Shown here: positions 7,253 through 15,088 of the stretch, piece by piece | Layout: every line of letters begins with the position of its first letter | Position numbering within the stretch: the first letter of the stretch is position 1 | From: an uncultured Clostridia bacterium | Lineage (GTDB): Bacteria; Bacillota; Limnochordia; Darwinibacteriales; Darwinibacteriaceae | Reading direction: 5' to 3' | Assembly: GCA_900018335.1 (NCBI GenBank) | Contig: FIZK01000001.1 | Location: 1-39,133 of the forward strand | Length of the DNA: 39,133 nt | Notes under the pieces: model-generated | The model's input: the letters and a program-made list of their open reading frames with translations, nothing else | Database searches by the model: none | Told to the model about the DNA's origin: nothing | Translations under genes and position numbers: made by a program

Positions 7253-7345
7253 ATGGGCAGACCCATCTGCTGCGGAATTGACCCGACCACGGCCATCTTC
7301 ATCTTGTTCTTGGTAGCCCTGGTCATTATCGCCGCCAACCTCTAG
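7253..7345 (+). CDS. Tiny membrane peptide (30 aa) with CC motif
   Basis: An open frame of 30 codons from ATG 7253 with AAAGGAG 8 nt upstream. The peptide begins MGRPICCGIDPTTAIF and then forms a single strongly hydrophobic helix (FIFLFLVALVIIAANL). The size and shape resemble short sporulation membrane peptides such as the YjcZ type, but I cannot assign it to that family by motif. It stands between the small proteins at 7000 and 7368. The two adjacent cysteines before the helix could be acylated or bind metal; that is speculation. Confidence 0.72.
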   Translation: MGRPICCGIDPTTAIFILFLVALVIIAANL

Positions 7346-7367
7346 CCGAAAATCGGGGGTGTTAGTA

Positions 7368-7643
7368 TTGAAACGGAAAGAAAGCGAGGGAAGCTCCTCC
7401 CTTGATGCCCTGCTCAAACTGCTGCCTGCCCTGGCCATGAGCTACCCGGCCATCACTTCCCTGATCAATCAGTTTACCGGGCAGCCCCAGGACAACAGGG
7501 CCTCACTACAGGAAACGGTGCCCAAAATTACGCAAACCTTAAGCGAAATGGATCAAAGTAAAAAGGAAGAACTTGTCCGGGAACTGCTCCGCTTTTTCCC
7601 GGAGCTGGAAAAACTGCTCAAGCAGGGGGAAGCACACAAATAG
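7368..7643 (+). CDS. Uncharacterised helical protein (91 aa), paralogue of the protein at 8999
   Basis: Mostly alpha-helical by composition, with two amphipathic blocks: LDALLKLLPALAMSYPAITS and a C-terminal block ending FFPELEKLLKQ. Side by side with the protein at 8999 the same landmarks recur in order: S.L.A, a SYP triplet, Q about ten residues later, (E)..P+..Q.LSE, LL...PELE. That is clear paralogy. TTG 7368 is chosen, 8 nt after GGGGG; GTG 7359 is an alternative. It comes 22 bp after the 30-aa membrane peptide, the same order as at 8807/8999. Function unknown; the adjacent convergent gene is a spore-coat-type ATP-grasp protein. Confidence 0.75.
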   Translation: MKRKESEGSSSLDALLKLLPALAMSYPAITSLINQFTGQPQDNRASLQETVPKITQTLSEMDQSKKEELVRELLRFFPELEKLLKQGEAHK

Positions 7644-7661
7644 GAGCCCGCTGATGGTGCC

Positions 7662-8687
7662 CTAGGAGAAAGAGCCTGGGGCACTTGTCTTTGAATGCAG
7701 CAGATGATGCTGATACTGCAGGGGAGTGAGATATACCCGCTTGAGCATTTTGTCATCACCCAGCTTCCAGAAAAGGCCCTTGTCCGGCTTCCCGTTCACC
7801 TCCAAAATCCAGGGCCTCCACTGGCTGTCCAGGAGGAAATCCACCCCCAGCTCGCCCAGGCCCGGTATTCCCCTCTCCAAACCCTCTGCCACGAGCTGAC
7901 CCAGGTTGTGCAGCTGGTCCAGGACCTCCCTGGAAACCACCTCCCGCGCCGGCACAACCGCGCGGTAACCGTTGGTGAGCAGGCTCCTGGCCGGGGCGAC
8001 CCGGCTCAATTCACCGCTGACCTCCCATCTCCCCTCCCCGTTTTTCTGCAGCACGATGCGCACATCGAACTTGACGCCGCCCCGCTCCAGACTCTCGATG
8101 TATTCCTGAACCAAGTAGACACCTACGGGAACAGCCTGTGCAAGCAGGGGCAGGTATAGGGCTTCTCCCCAGAGGGGTAAGGAAAAGACCTGGGACGTTA
8201 CGACCACAAGTTCCGGGCCCGCCAGCGTCACTTTGAACACTCCCGCTCCGCCGTGTCCCCGCCTTGGTTTGAGGATCACAGCTGTGTGCTCCGTCAAGAG
8301 TCGCGGCAGTTCCTCTGGAGCGAAGAGGTAGGTCTTGGGGAGATAATCCACCGCCTCCGTGGCAGTAAGCAGCCCATGGACCTCCCACTTATCGAACTGG
8401 GTGCGTAGGTTGAAGATGCTTTCCTGGCCCACGTATTCGCTGAGCTTAGCTAACACCGCCCGAGGCTCTGGAAAACAGCGATTGTAGATGGTACGGGGGA
8501 AGGCAAACTCACCCCGGCGCCACACCCCCCTGCGCAGCTGCAGCCCCTTTATGGTTCCCCGCTCCCAATCAATGCCTTGGGGATCAAAAAAGAGGAGTTC
8601 CCGGGGAAGATCCCGCCAATGGTCGCTGTAGTAGGGAATCTCCTGGAGCGCGTTGAGCATGAGCGCCCTGTCGATCCTTCGCACCAT
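7662..8687 (-). CDS. YheC/YheD-family ATP-grasp protein (endospore coat-associated)
   Basis: The sequence has the YheC/D-type layout: an N-terminal region with TIYNRC, the segment FNLRTQFDKWEVHGLL, then an ATP-grasp fold with VILKPRRGHGGAGVF, VQEYIE, KFDVRIVLQ and a C-terminal metal/ATP segment GELGVDFLLDSQWRPWILEVNGKP. In Bacillus the family is linked to the spore coat; the ligase substrate is not known to me. ATG 8687 is chosen because AAGGGGG lies 8 nt upstream; the open frame extends to GTG 8789 but no ribosome site precedes that and the extra residues look unlike the family. The protein is then 341 residues. It is convergent with 7368 and divergent from 8807, sitting between the two copies of the small-protein module. 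Confidence 0.85.
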   Translation of the reverse strand: MVRRIDRALMLNALQEIPYYSDHWRDLPRELLFFDPQGIDWERGTIKGLQLRRGVWRRGEFAFPRTIYNRCFPEPRAVLAKLSEYVGQESIFNLRTQFDKWEVHGLLTATEAVDYLPKTYLFAPEELPRLLTEHTAVILKPRRGHGGAGVFKVTLAGPELVVVTSQVFSLPLWGEALYLPLLAQAVPVGVYLVQEYIESLERGGVKFDVRIVLQKNGEGRWEVSGELSRVAPARSLLTNGYRAVVPAREVVSREVLDQLHNLGQLVAEGLERGIPGLGELGVDFLLDSQWRPWILEVNGKPDKGLFWKLGDDKMLKRVYLTPLQYQHHLLHSKTSAPGSFS

Positions 8688-8806
8688 AAAAGGCACCCCC
8701 TTCGCTGAAAACGGGAACCGGGCATGATAGCCGTCCCCCGTAAGCGTCATAGTGTAAGAGCAAGAAGGCCAACTTCTCAATTCTCTCACCGAGGGGGTGC
8801 TCTTTC

Positions 8807-8887
8807 GTGAACGACAATCAGGAGACCTTCATCGTCTTCGTAGCCTTGATCCTCATCGTGGTTCTGGCCGTGATCCTCTTGGCCTAG
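8807..8887 (+). CDS. Tiny membrane peptide (26 aa), second copy
   Basis: GTG 8807 has GAGGGGG 9 nt upstream and opens a 26-codon frame: a polar head MNDNQET followed by one continuous hydrophobic helix to the C-terminus (FIVFVALILIVVLAVILLA). A hairpin follows within 10 bp. It is placed relative to the helical protein at 8999 as the 30-aa peptide at 7253 is to that at 7368. Membrane location is clear from composition; function is unknown. Confidence 0.65.
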   Translation: MNDNQETFIVFVALILIVVLAVILLA

Positions 8888-8896
8888 CTTTTTGCT

Positions 8897-8920
8897 GAGG
8901 ATGGGGGAAACCCCATCCTC
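8897..8920. other. Hairpin without T-tract between the 26-aa peptide and the gene at 8999
   Basis: A perfect 10-bp inverted repeat (8897-8906 GAGGATGGGG with 8911-8920) with a GAAA-like tetraloop. Neither strand has a T-run after the stem, so a rho-independent terminator is doubtful; it may be an mRNA processing or stabilising structure. Confidence 0.6.
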
Positions 8921-8998
8921 CTCACCCTGCTATATGTATATGACCCATGGCCAGAAAACGGTAACCTTTAGTTCCCCAAAAAGGAGGCGGAGCGTGAA

Positions 8999-9277
8999 AT
9001 GACGAGTGAAGAGAGGACAGAATCACCCAGCGCTTTGGAGGCAGTCATGCAAATCTGCGCCTTTGTCCTCACCAGTTACCCCTTGGTCGCGCCTCTGCTC
9101 AGCCAGCTGAGGGAAGAGCTGCGGGAGTCCTTTGAGCAGGTAGTAGAAGCTCTGCCGCGCCTAAGTCAAGCCCTAAGTGAAATCGAAGTAGACAGAGAGG
9201 TGACTGAGCGGCTCGCTAACCAGCTCTTGGAGGCCGTTCCCGAGCTGGAACGCTTCTTTCAAAGGCTGCGGCGCTGA
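8999..9277 (+). CDS. Uncharacterised helical protein (92 aa), paralogue of the protein at 7368
   Basis: ATG 8999 follows AAGGAGG by 11 nt. The protein is helical and acidic at the start (MTSEERTESPS), with a hydrophobic first helix containing TSYPLVAPLLSQL and a second half with EALPRLSQALSEIE and LLEAVPELERFFQRL. The SYP, P+.Q.LSE and PELE landmarks match the protein at 7368 in order and spacing, with a short insertion in the middle. No signal peptide and no full transmembrane helix are evident. A terminator follows. Unknown function, likely spore-related from context. Confidence 0.75.
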   Translation: MTSEERTESPSALEAVMQICAFVLTSYPLVAPLLSQLREELRESFEQVVEALPRLSQALSEIEVDREVTERLANQLLEAVPELERFFQRLRR

Positions 9278-9294
9278 GGAAAAGAACCCTAAAG

Positions 9295-9327
9295 GCTGGG
9301 AGGTGAGCACATCACTACCCAGCTTTT
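9295..9327 (+). terminator. Intrinsic terminator after the gene at 8999
   Basis: GCTGGG (9295-9300) pairs with CCCAGC (9318-9323) and GTGA with TCAC above it (one A/A mismatch and one G-U between), with a 5-nt loop, followed by TTTT at 9324-9327. It overlaps the stop region of the convergent gene. Confidence 0.8.
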
Positions 9328-10897
9328 AAGGTGCCGCCGCCCAGGGCGTGGACGCCTTGGCTCCTGGGATGAAGAGGATGTACTGGAAATAGTCGGTGGT
9401 TACTCCCTGGGTAGGCTCAACTACGCTGAGCTTCCATTCCAGAACCTGGTCAAAGGGCGAGCCAGCGCCATCGAGCTTAACCAGCAGCGGTTCCCCTGCT
9501 GCCAGCTCAGCGAGGAGATAGGCTCGCCAGGCATAATTGCCAAAGTGGCGGGGGCGATTGGTTTCCCTCTCCAAGTAGTAGCTGTCGTGATAGACCAAGA
9601 CCATGCTGAAAACACGGCCTGAAAACTCATCAGTCTGATCTATGGCAGTGGCTAACCAGGTTACTCCCATCTGCTCTTTCTGGAAGACATGGTTGAGGCC
9701 CCATTGGCCGAAGAACTTTTCCCCACTGCCGTTTACCGCCTGTTTCATGAAGTTCTCGTACATGGCCCGGTCTCTCTGGGCATTCCACTCCTGGGAGTCC
9801 CCCAGCGTCGTCAGCTGGAACGAGGCCAGGAGACTAGTGAGAACCAGTTCGAACTCGTTCACCAGTTCACCTAGTTCCGCCTGGACCACCTCCCTTTCCA
9901 GCTCCTGGAGGAGTCCAGACACAAAAGGCACTACTTCCGTGTTGGCAACACGGAGCTCGCCGCGCAGCACCGCCCCGATCTGGGCCAGCTTAGTTTGGGA
10001 CAAGCTGCTGCTTGCCACTTTATCCAGCAAGTACTGCAAATAGCGTAAAGCCAAAATGGAGTGATGCTCCACGTCAAGGCCGATCAACCTGAACTTTTTC
10101 TCCTGAGGCAGAGACTGCCACAGGGCCCGCATCCTTTGCCAGTGGGCGTAGTTGTCCTGCGTACAAAAGTATGTCCCTTGGACCGAGGAAAAGACGAGCT
10201 GGAGTAGGGCTTCGTCCCCTGTCTGCACATACTCGCGCAAAAACCCCACTACGCTAGGGGGAAGCTCCAAGAGCAGACTGCCCACACCGCCCTCACGCAC
10301 AAAAAACTCTACCAGCGCCGATTCTAGCTGCTGATTGAAGGCTGAGCCGTGGCTCTCCCCCACAAGGAAAACTCGGTACTGGTCCAGCTCGGCCCCGAGG
10401 CGGTCGGTGAGATCAGCCCAGCTCTTAACCGGCCAGCTCCAGGCGGCAAGATAATCCCGTACAGCACTTTTGTCCTCCATCTCCATGGGTTCGCACTGGA
10501 ATTTGAGGGAGGCCCGGGCCACCGGGATCAACTCGGGGTATTCGGTTACCACTTCCAGCACCCTGCGCCCCCTTATACTCACCTCGTCTGGGGTGTGGAG
10601 GTCTAGATAGAGATCATATAGGGCTTGGGCCTCTGCTTCTGTTTCCAAGACAGCCAGCTTAACCCAGATTGTGCCGGGAGGCCCGCCCAAGAAGTAATCC
10701 CTCAACCACACCGCGTTCACGCCCCAGCGCTCGGAGAACGCATTTAGATCACGGACGGGAGCCCAGTACTCCCAGATTACCTCCCAGTCTTCCGGTAGAG
10801 AAGAAAGGTCTAAAAGGGTACCTTCGCCTTCCCAAGCAGCCGCCAAGCCCGAGGGCAGCAAGCAGACCAAGAGCAACAAAGGCGCAAGCCGTTTCAT
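9326..10897 (-). CDS. Secreted erythromycin-esterase/ChaN-like superfamily protein
   Basis: ATG 10897 lies 6 nt after AGAGGGG; the longer frame from TTG 10915 overlaps that site. The protein (523 aa) begins with a clear signal peptide (MKRLAPLLLLVCLLPSGLAAA). After an unassigned N-terminal domain of about 150 residues, the second part has the marks of the EreA/ChaN/TIKI fold: VFLVGESHGSAFNQQLE (GExH), LLLELPPSV, GLDVEHHS, RDRAMYENF and FGQWGLNHV. Family members are hydrolases with His/Glu active sites; here the extracellular or cell-surface location argues against macrolide resistance, which is cytoplasmic. The substrate is not predictable. It stands alone between convergent small proteins and a small membrane gene. 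Confidence 0.7.
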   Translation of the reverse strand: MKRLAPLLLLVCLLPSGLAAAWEGEGTLLDLSSLPEDWEVIWEYWAPVRDLNAFSERWGVNAVWLRDYFLGGPPGTIWVKLAVLETEAEAQALYDLYLDLHTPDEVSIRGRRVLEVVTEYPELIPVARASLKFQCEPMEMEDKSAVRDYLAAWSWPVKSWADLTDRLGAELDQYRVFLVGESHGSAFNQQLESALVEFFVREGGVGSLLLELPPSVVGFLREYVQTGDEALLQLVFSSVQGTYFCTQDNYAHWQRMRALWQSLPQEKKFRLIGLDVEHHSILALRYLQYLLDKVASSSLSQTKLAQIGAVLRGELRVANTEVVPFVSGLLQELEREVVQAELGELVNEFELVLTSLLASFQLTTLGDSQEWNAQRDRAMYENFMKQAVNGSGEKFFGQWGLNHVFQKEQMGVTWLATAIDQTDEFSGRVFSMVLVYHDSYYLERETNRPRHFGNYAWRAYLLAELAAGEPLLVKLDGAGSPFDQVLEWKLSVVEPTQGVTTDYFQYILFIPGAKASTPWAAAP

Positions 10898-10954
10898 ATC
10901 CATCCCCTCTGCCAATTACTGCTAGTTCAATTATAACCCCTTCTCAGCCCCCGG

Positions 10955-11434
10955 TCAACTTAGCCCTTCCCCGGCCCGCGGCTCCAGCCTGCGCAAAATG
11001 ACCGCTAAGACCACCCCCCAGAGAACAGCTCCCAACAGGGTGCTGATTACGCTATCTGCTGGTGTCTCCGCCAAATTAGGGACCTTAAACAGCACCACGA
11101 TGAATTCCTCAGCAAAACTGAGAATCACGCTGAAGATCACAGCCTTGCCCACCACACCCCTACTGCCTATGTGTGGCACCAGGAAGGCAAACAGAATCCC
11201 CCGAAAGCCGGAATAGACGAGTTGCATAAAAAGGGCCAGCGCCACCTGGAGCGCCGTTTTCGGCATGCTGCCAAAGACAAGCATACCCGCCCAGTCCAGC
11301 AGCCGCCGGTCGGTCAACTTGAGGTTGTAGTAGGAAAACAAGCTCCACGCATTAAGGGGGATGGCTGCCGCGGTGCCCGCGATGAATCCTCGGTAAAACC
11401 TGTCCAAACTCTCTCCCGCCTTTCCTTTGAGCAT
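10955..11434 (-). CDS. Small integral membrane protein (159 aa), function unknown
   Basis: Not recognised with confidence; the length and layout resemble the YqhR/DUF6789-type membrane proteins. About four hydrophobic segments are visible, near residues 15-35, 55-90, 95-120 and 128-148, with a conserved-looking charged pair in FAEEFIVVLF inside the third. The ATG at 11434 is used although no strong ribosome site precedes it. It is 57 bp upstream of the secreted protein gene on the same strand and divergent from mrfA (93-bp gap). Confidence 0.65.
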   Translation of the reverse strand: MLKGKAGESLDRFYRGFIAGTAAAIPLNAWSLFSYYNLKLTDRRLLDWAGMLVFGSMPKTALQVALALFMQLVYSGFRGILFAFLVPHIGSRGVVGKAVIFSVILSFAEEFIVVLFKVPNLAETPADSVISTLLGAVLWGVVLAVILRRLEPRAGEGLS

Positions 11435-11527
11435 AGGTTATCCAGGAGCCGGGAGAACATTCTGCCGCAGGAGATGATTGACACGCAAACGCCCGTTCGG
11501 CTATGATGGAAGCAGAAAGAAGGGTAG

Positions 11528-13843
11528 GTGTGGGCATTGAGCGTCGAGGCAACCCTCAAGAAACTTGAAAGCAACCCCCGTTTCATGGCTAATATCACCT
11601 TTCGGCACACCATTGAGGCTCAGGAAGGCGTTTTTGAGCCTATCCCAGAGTTTGTCCATCCGGAGTTAAGGGCTCTCCTGCTGAGCAGGGGCATTGTGCA
11701 GCTCTACTCACATCAGGCCGCGGCCTTGAAGGCTGTTCAGAGCGGGGAGGATCTGGTGGTGGTCACCCCCACAGCCTCAGGCAAGACCCTCTGCTACAAC
11801 CTGCCTGTGCTGCAAACCCTTCTGGAGGATGAAGAGGCCAGAGCTCTCTACCTCTTCCCCACCAAAGCCCTGGCCCAGGATCAAGTGGCGGAGCTCATGG
11901 CCTGGAGCGACGAGCTGGGCGGCAGAGTAAAAACCTATACATACGATGGGGATACGCCCGGCGATGCCCGTATCGCCATTCGCGCCGCGGGCAGCATCGT
12001 GGTCACCAACCCAGATATGCTGCACTCCGGCATCCTGCCCCACCACACGAAATGGATGCGGCTGTTTGAAAACCTGAAATACGTGGTCATTGACGAGCTG
12101 CACATCTACCGCGGTGTTTTTGGTTCCCATGTGGCCAATGTGCTCAGAAGACTGGACCGCATCTGCCGTTTCTACGGCGCTGATCCGCTGTACATCTGCA
12201 CCTCCGCCACCATCGCCAATCCCAAAGAGCACGGCGAAACGCTGCTGGGTCGGCCTGTGACCGTTATCGACCAGAACGGTGCACCCAGAGGACGCAAGGA
12301 CATCTTCTTCTACAACCCGCCGGTGGTCAATAAGCCCCTGGGCATTAGGCGCAGTTCTCTTTTGGAAGCTGAGTCTATCGCCCGGGAGTTCATCTCCCAA
12401 AAAATCCCCACCATTGTCTTTGCTAGAAGTAGGCTGGATACGGAAGTGCTAGTTACTTACCTGCGCAAAGCCTTCCACAAGCTGGGGGAACCGCAGGAGA
12501 CCATCCGGGCTTACCGGGGAGGGTACTTGCCCAAACAGCGCCGGCAGATCGAGCGGGATCTGCGGGACGGTAAAGTGCTGGGCGTGGTGAGCACCAACGC
12601 CCTGGAGCTGGGCATTGACATAGGCACCCTGCAGGCCGCGGTCCTCACCGGTTACCCGGGCACCATCGCCAGCACCTGGCAGCAGTTGGGTCGGGCCGGG
12701 CGCAGCCACGAGCCTTCCCTAGCAGTGCTGGTGGCCACCTCCAGCCCCCTCAACCAGTTCATGATTCAAAACCCCGCTTACTTCATGGAACGGGGTGTGG
12801 AATATGCGCGGATCAATCCCAATAACCTGTTCATTTTGGTCTCCCATCTCAAATGCGCTGCCTTTGAACTTCCCTTCCGGGAAGGAGAGAAGTTCGGCGA
12901 GTTGGATCCCACGGAGATTCTGGATTACCTAGTGGAGGCCATGATCCTGCGCAAAGTGGAAGGCCGCTGGTACTGGATGAGCGAGAACTACCCAGCAGCC
13001 CACATCTCCCTGCGCAGCGCTTCCACGGAGAACTTCGCCATTATCGACACTACTGAGGGCAGAACGCAAGTCATCGGAGAAGTGGACCGCTTCAGCGCCC
13101 CCATGTTGATCCATGAAGGCGCCATCTACATCCACGAAAGCAGGACCTACCACATCGATCACCTGGATTGGGAAGGGCAAAAAGCCTACGCGCGGGAAGT
13201 GGAAACGGACTACTACACCGATGCCAACTTGGATGTCGAGCTGAAAGTACTGGACGTCTCCGCCAAGGAGGAACTGGCCCACGTGCGGCGCAGCTGGGGA
13301 GAGGTCATGGTTACCGCCAAGACCCACATGTACAAGAAGATTAAGTTCTACACCCACGAAAACATAGGTTGGGGCCAGATTTCCCTGCCTGAACAAGAGA
13401 TGCACACCACAGCCTACTGGTTCAGCGTGCCCAAGGATTTTGCGGGCAACCTGGATCAAGGAGCTCTGCAGAGTGCACTTCTAGGCGCCTCGCATCTTTT
13501 AGGCAATATCGCTTCCCTGGAGCTGATGTGCGAGCCCAGCGATTTGGGTGTAGCGGCGCAGGTAAAGTCTCCGTTTACGGGCGAACCCACGGTCTTCATC
13601 TATGAAAAGTACCCAGGGGGCGTGGGTTTCAGCGAGCAGCTGTTTGCCGCCCACGGCAGGTTGCTCTGGCGCGCCATGTCCATTATCAAAAGCTGCCCCT
13701 GTGCCTCCGGCTGTCCATCCTGCGTGGGCCCGGCTGAAGAGGTTGGGGTAAACAGTAAAGAACACACTTTATGGCTCTTGAAGGGGGCATTGGGCAATGG
13801 ACCTGACCAGCAGGCTGCGCCAGCTTCTGCCCCAGGCAAGTAG
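11528..13843 (+). CDS. mrfA: DEAD/DEAH-box DNA helicase MrfA (YprA family) with C-terminal DUF1998/zinc region
   Basis: Closely follows Bacillus MrfA/YprA along its whole length (771 aa). Motifs in order: Q-like HQAAA, Walker A TPTASGKT, PTKALAQDQ, TYDGDTP, TNPDMLH, Walker B DELH, TSATI, then domain 2 with FARSRL, GVVSTNALELGIDIG and the QLGRAGRS motif VI; the C-terminal DUF1998 part ends in the four-cysteine site CPCASGCPSC. MrfA unwinds DNA 3' to 5' and works with MrfB in a UvrA-independent repair route for mitomycin-type damage. Start GTG 11528 is drawn; TTG 11537, 6 nt after AGGTG, is an alternative. The 3' end overlaps mrfB by 47 bp, so the two are co-transcribed and probably coupled. 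Confidence 0.95.
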   Translation: MWALSVEATLKKLESNPRFMANITFRHTIEAQEGVFEPIPEFVHPELRALLLSRGIVQLYSHQAAALKAVQSGEDLVVVTPTASGKTLCYNLPVLQTLLEDEEARALYLFPTKALAQDQVAELMAWSDELGGRVKTYTYDGDTPGDARIAIRAAGSIVVTNPDMLHSGILPHHTKWMRLFENLKYVVIDELHIYRGVFGSHVANVLRRLDRICRFYGADPLYICTSATIANPKEHGETLLGRPVTVIDQNGAPRGRKDIFFYNPPVVNKPLGIRRSSLLEAESIAREFISQKIPTIVFARSRLDTEVLVTYLRKAFHKLGEPQETIRAYRGGYLPKQRRQIERDLRDGKVLGVVSTNALELGIDIGTLQAAVLTGYPGTIASTWQQLGRAGRSHEPSLAVLVATSSPLNQFMIQNPAYFMERGVEYARINPNNLFILVSHLKCAAFELPFREGEKFGELDPTEILDYLVEAMILRKVEGRWYWMSENYPAAHISLRSASTENFAIIDTTEGRTQVIGEVDRFSAPMLIHEGAIYIHESRTYHIDHLDWEGQKAYAREVETDYYTDANLDVELKVLDVSAKEELAHVRRSWGEVMVTAKTHMYKKIKFYTHENIGWGQISLPEQEMHTTAYWFSVPKDFAGNLDQGALQSALLGASHLLGNIASLELMCEPSDLGVAAQVKSPFTGEPTVFIYEKYPGGVGFSEQLFAAHGRLLWRAMSIIKSCPCASGCPSCVGPAEEVGVNSKEHTLWLLKGALGNGPDQQAAPASAPGK

Positions 13844-15011
13844 TGCCGTACCCGCCCCCAAAAAGTCAGTGGATCTCGACCCCCTTCTAGGCGGTACGGA
13901 GGTGGAAACGCCCCTAGGGCCCTGTTATCTAGTGACTAAGCAACTTCCTCTAGCACACCGCCACGGCAACTGGCCGCTCTCGGAAGTGTACAAAAGTGCG
14001 TACACCCATCTGGCCAGGTTCGCGCCGGGTGGGGGGGATCGCCTCAATTTGGAAAGAGCCCTGTTTCTCGATACAGAAACCACAGGCCTGGCTGGCGGCA
14101 CAGGAACCTACGCCTTCTTAGTGGGTTTGGGGTATTTTACCCCTGACAGCTTCGTGGTCAAGCAGGTACTCATGCGGGATTACAACGAAGAGCTGGCCCT
14201 GCTCCATGTGGTGGATCAGGAACTGGGAGCGAAAGACGCCGTTATCTCCTTCAACGGACGGACATTCGACCTGCCCCTGCTCCAGACCAGGTTCGCCCTG
14301 GCCCGTCTGGGTTTCCAAGGTGCCAGCGGCAAGGTCCACTACGATCTGCTGCCCATGTCCCGCAGGTTGTGGAAGTACAAGCTTTCCAGCTGCAGCCTCA
14401 ACAGCCTGGAAGAACACCTGCTGGGTGTACAAAGGAGCGGCGATATCCCCGGCTACGAGATACCCCAGCGCTACTTTGACTTCCTGCACACAGGCCAGGG
14501 ACGCCTGCTTCAAGACATTGTGGAGCACAACTTTTTAGACATCGTGTCCATGGCATCGCTGCTCTTTAGGATCCAGACAGTGCTGGAACTGGAGCCTAGT
14601 CAGTGCCACTGCCCCTATGAAGCGGAAGCCCTGGCCAGGTTGGCCCTGCAGAACCGAGCCCCCTCCTTGGCCTTAGACTACCTGCATAGAGCTTCTGAGT
14701 TAGCTCGCGAAGATGAGCTTTACCTGCGCATCCTCAGGCAGCAGGCCGCGCTGCTGAAACGGACTGGCCAACACGGAAAGGCGGCGGTACTCTGGAAGGA
14801 GATCCTCTCCCTCTCTGCATCTGACCTTAGCAGTGCGGAAGAGCTGGCCAAGTACTACGAACACAGGGCCAAGGATCTACAGGCGGCCAGGCAGATCACC
14901 AAACGGGCCCTGGCCCTCGCCTGGGCGGAGAGATCGCCCCTGGTCCCCGCCTTAGAACACCGCCTGAACAGAATCGAAGGCAAACTCCGCCGGCAGGCGG
15001 CGGAGTTCTGA
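13797..15011 (+). CDS. mrfB: MrfB (YprB family) DEDD exonuclease with TPR-like C-terminus
   Basis: A 404-residue partner of MrfA. The RNase H-fold exonuclease signature starts at FLDTETTGL (DEDD motif I), followed by ISFNGRTFDLPLL (motif II, catalytic Asp) and NFLDIVSMASLLFR (motif III). The last ~130 residues (from about ALARLALQNRAPSLALDYL) form helical, TPR-like repeats. Metal-dependent exonuclease activity is expected. ATG 13797 lies inside mrfA, 9 nt after AAGGGGG. The first ~90 residues precede the nuclease fold and are not identified. A hairpin terminator follows 19 bp past the stop. Confidence 0.93.
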   Translation: MDLTSRLRQLLPQASSAVPAPKKSVDLDPLLGGTEVETPLGPCYLVTKQLPLAHRHGNWPLSEVYKSAYTHLARFAPGGGDRLNLERALFLDTETTGLAGGTGTYAFLVGLGYFTPDSFVVKQVLMRDYNEELALLHVVDQELGAKDAVISFNGRTFDLPLLQTRFALARLGFQGASGKVHYDLLPMSRRLWKYKLSSCSLNSLEEHLLGVQRSGDIPGYEIPQRYFDFLHTGQGRLLQDIVEHNFLDIVSMASLLFRIQTVLELEPSQCHCPYEAEALARLALQNRAPSLALDYLHRASELAREDELYLRILRQQAALLKRTGQHGKAAVLWKEILSLSASDLSSAEELAKYYEHRAKDLQAARQITKRALALAWAERSPLVPALEHRLNRIEGKLRRQAAEF

Positions 15012-15024
15012 AAGATCTAGCTCC

Positions 15025-15059
15025 AAAAAACTCCCCCTGCGCTGAAGCACAGGGGGAGT
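15025..15059 (-). terminator. Intrinsic terminator of the 15089 gene (also hairpin after mrfB)
   Basis: Perfect 10-bp stem 15030-15039 with 15050-15059 (ACTCCCCCTG and complement). On the minus strand it is followed by TTTTTT, so it ends the gene coming from 15089. On the plus strand, where it follows mrfB, the tail CGTATTTG is poor, making plus-strand termination weaker. Confidence 0.88.
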
Positions 15060-15088
15060 CGTATTTGATCAGTGCGGATTAATGTGGT

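Noticed and set aside
7695-8159. 154-codon plus-strand frame inside the YheC/D gene
   Set aside because: It is antisense to a clear ATP-grasp protein, has no ribosome site and a low-complexity translation; a shadow of GC-rich codon use.
8897-8920. Calling the hairpin a rho-independent terminator
   Set aside because: No T-run on either strand; listed only as a hairpin.
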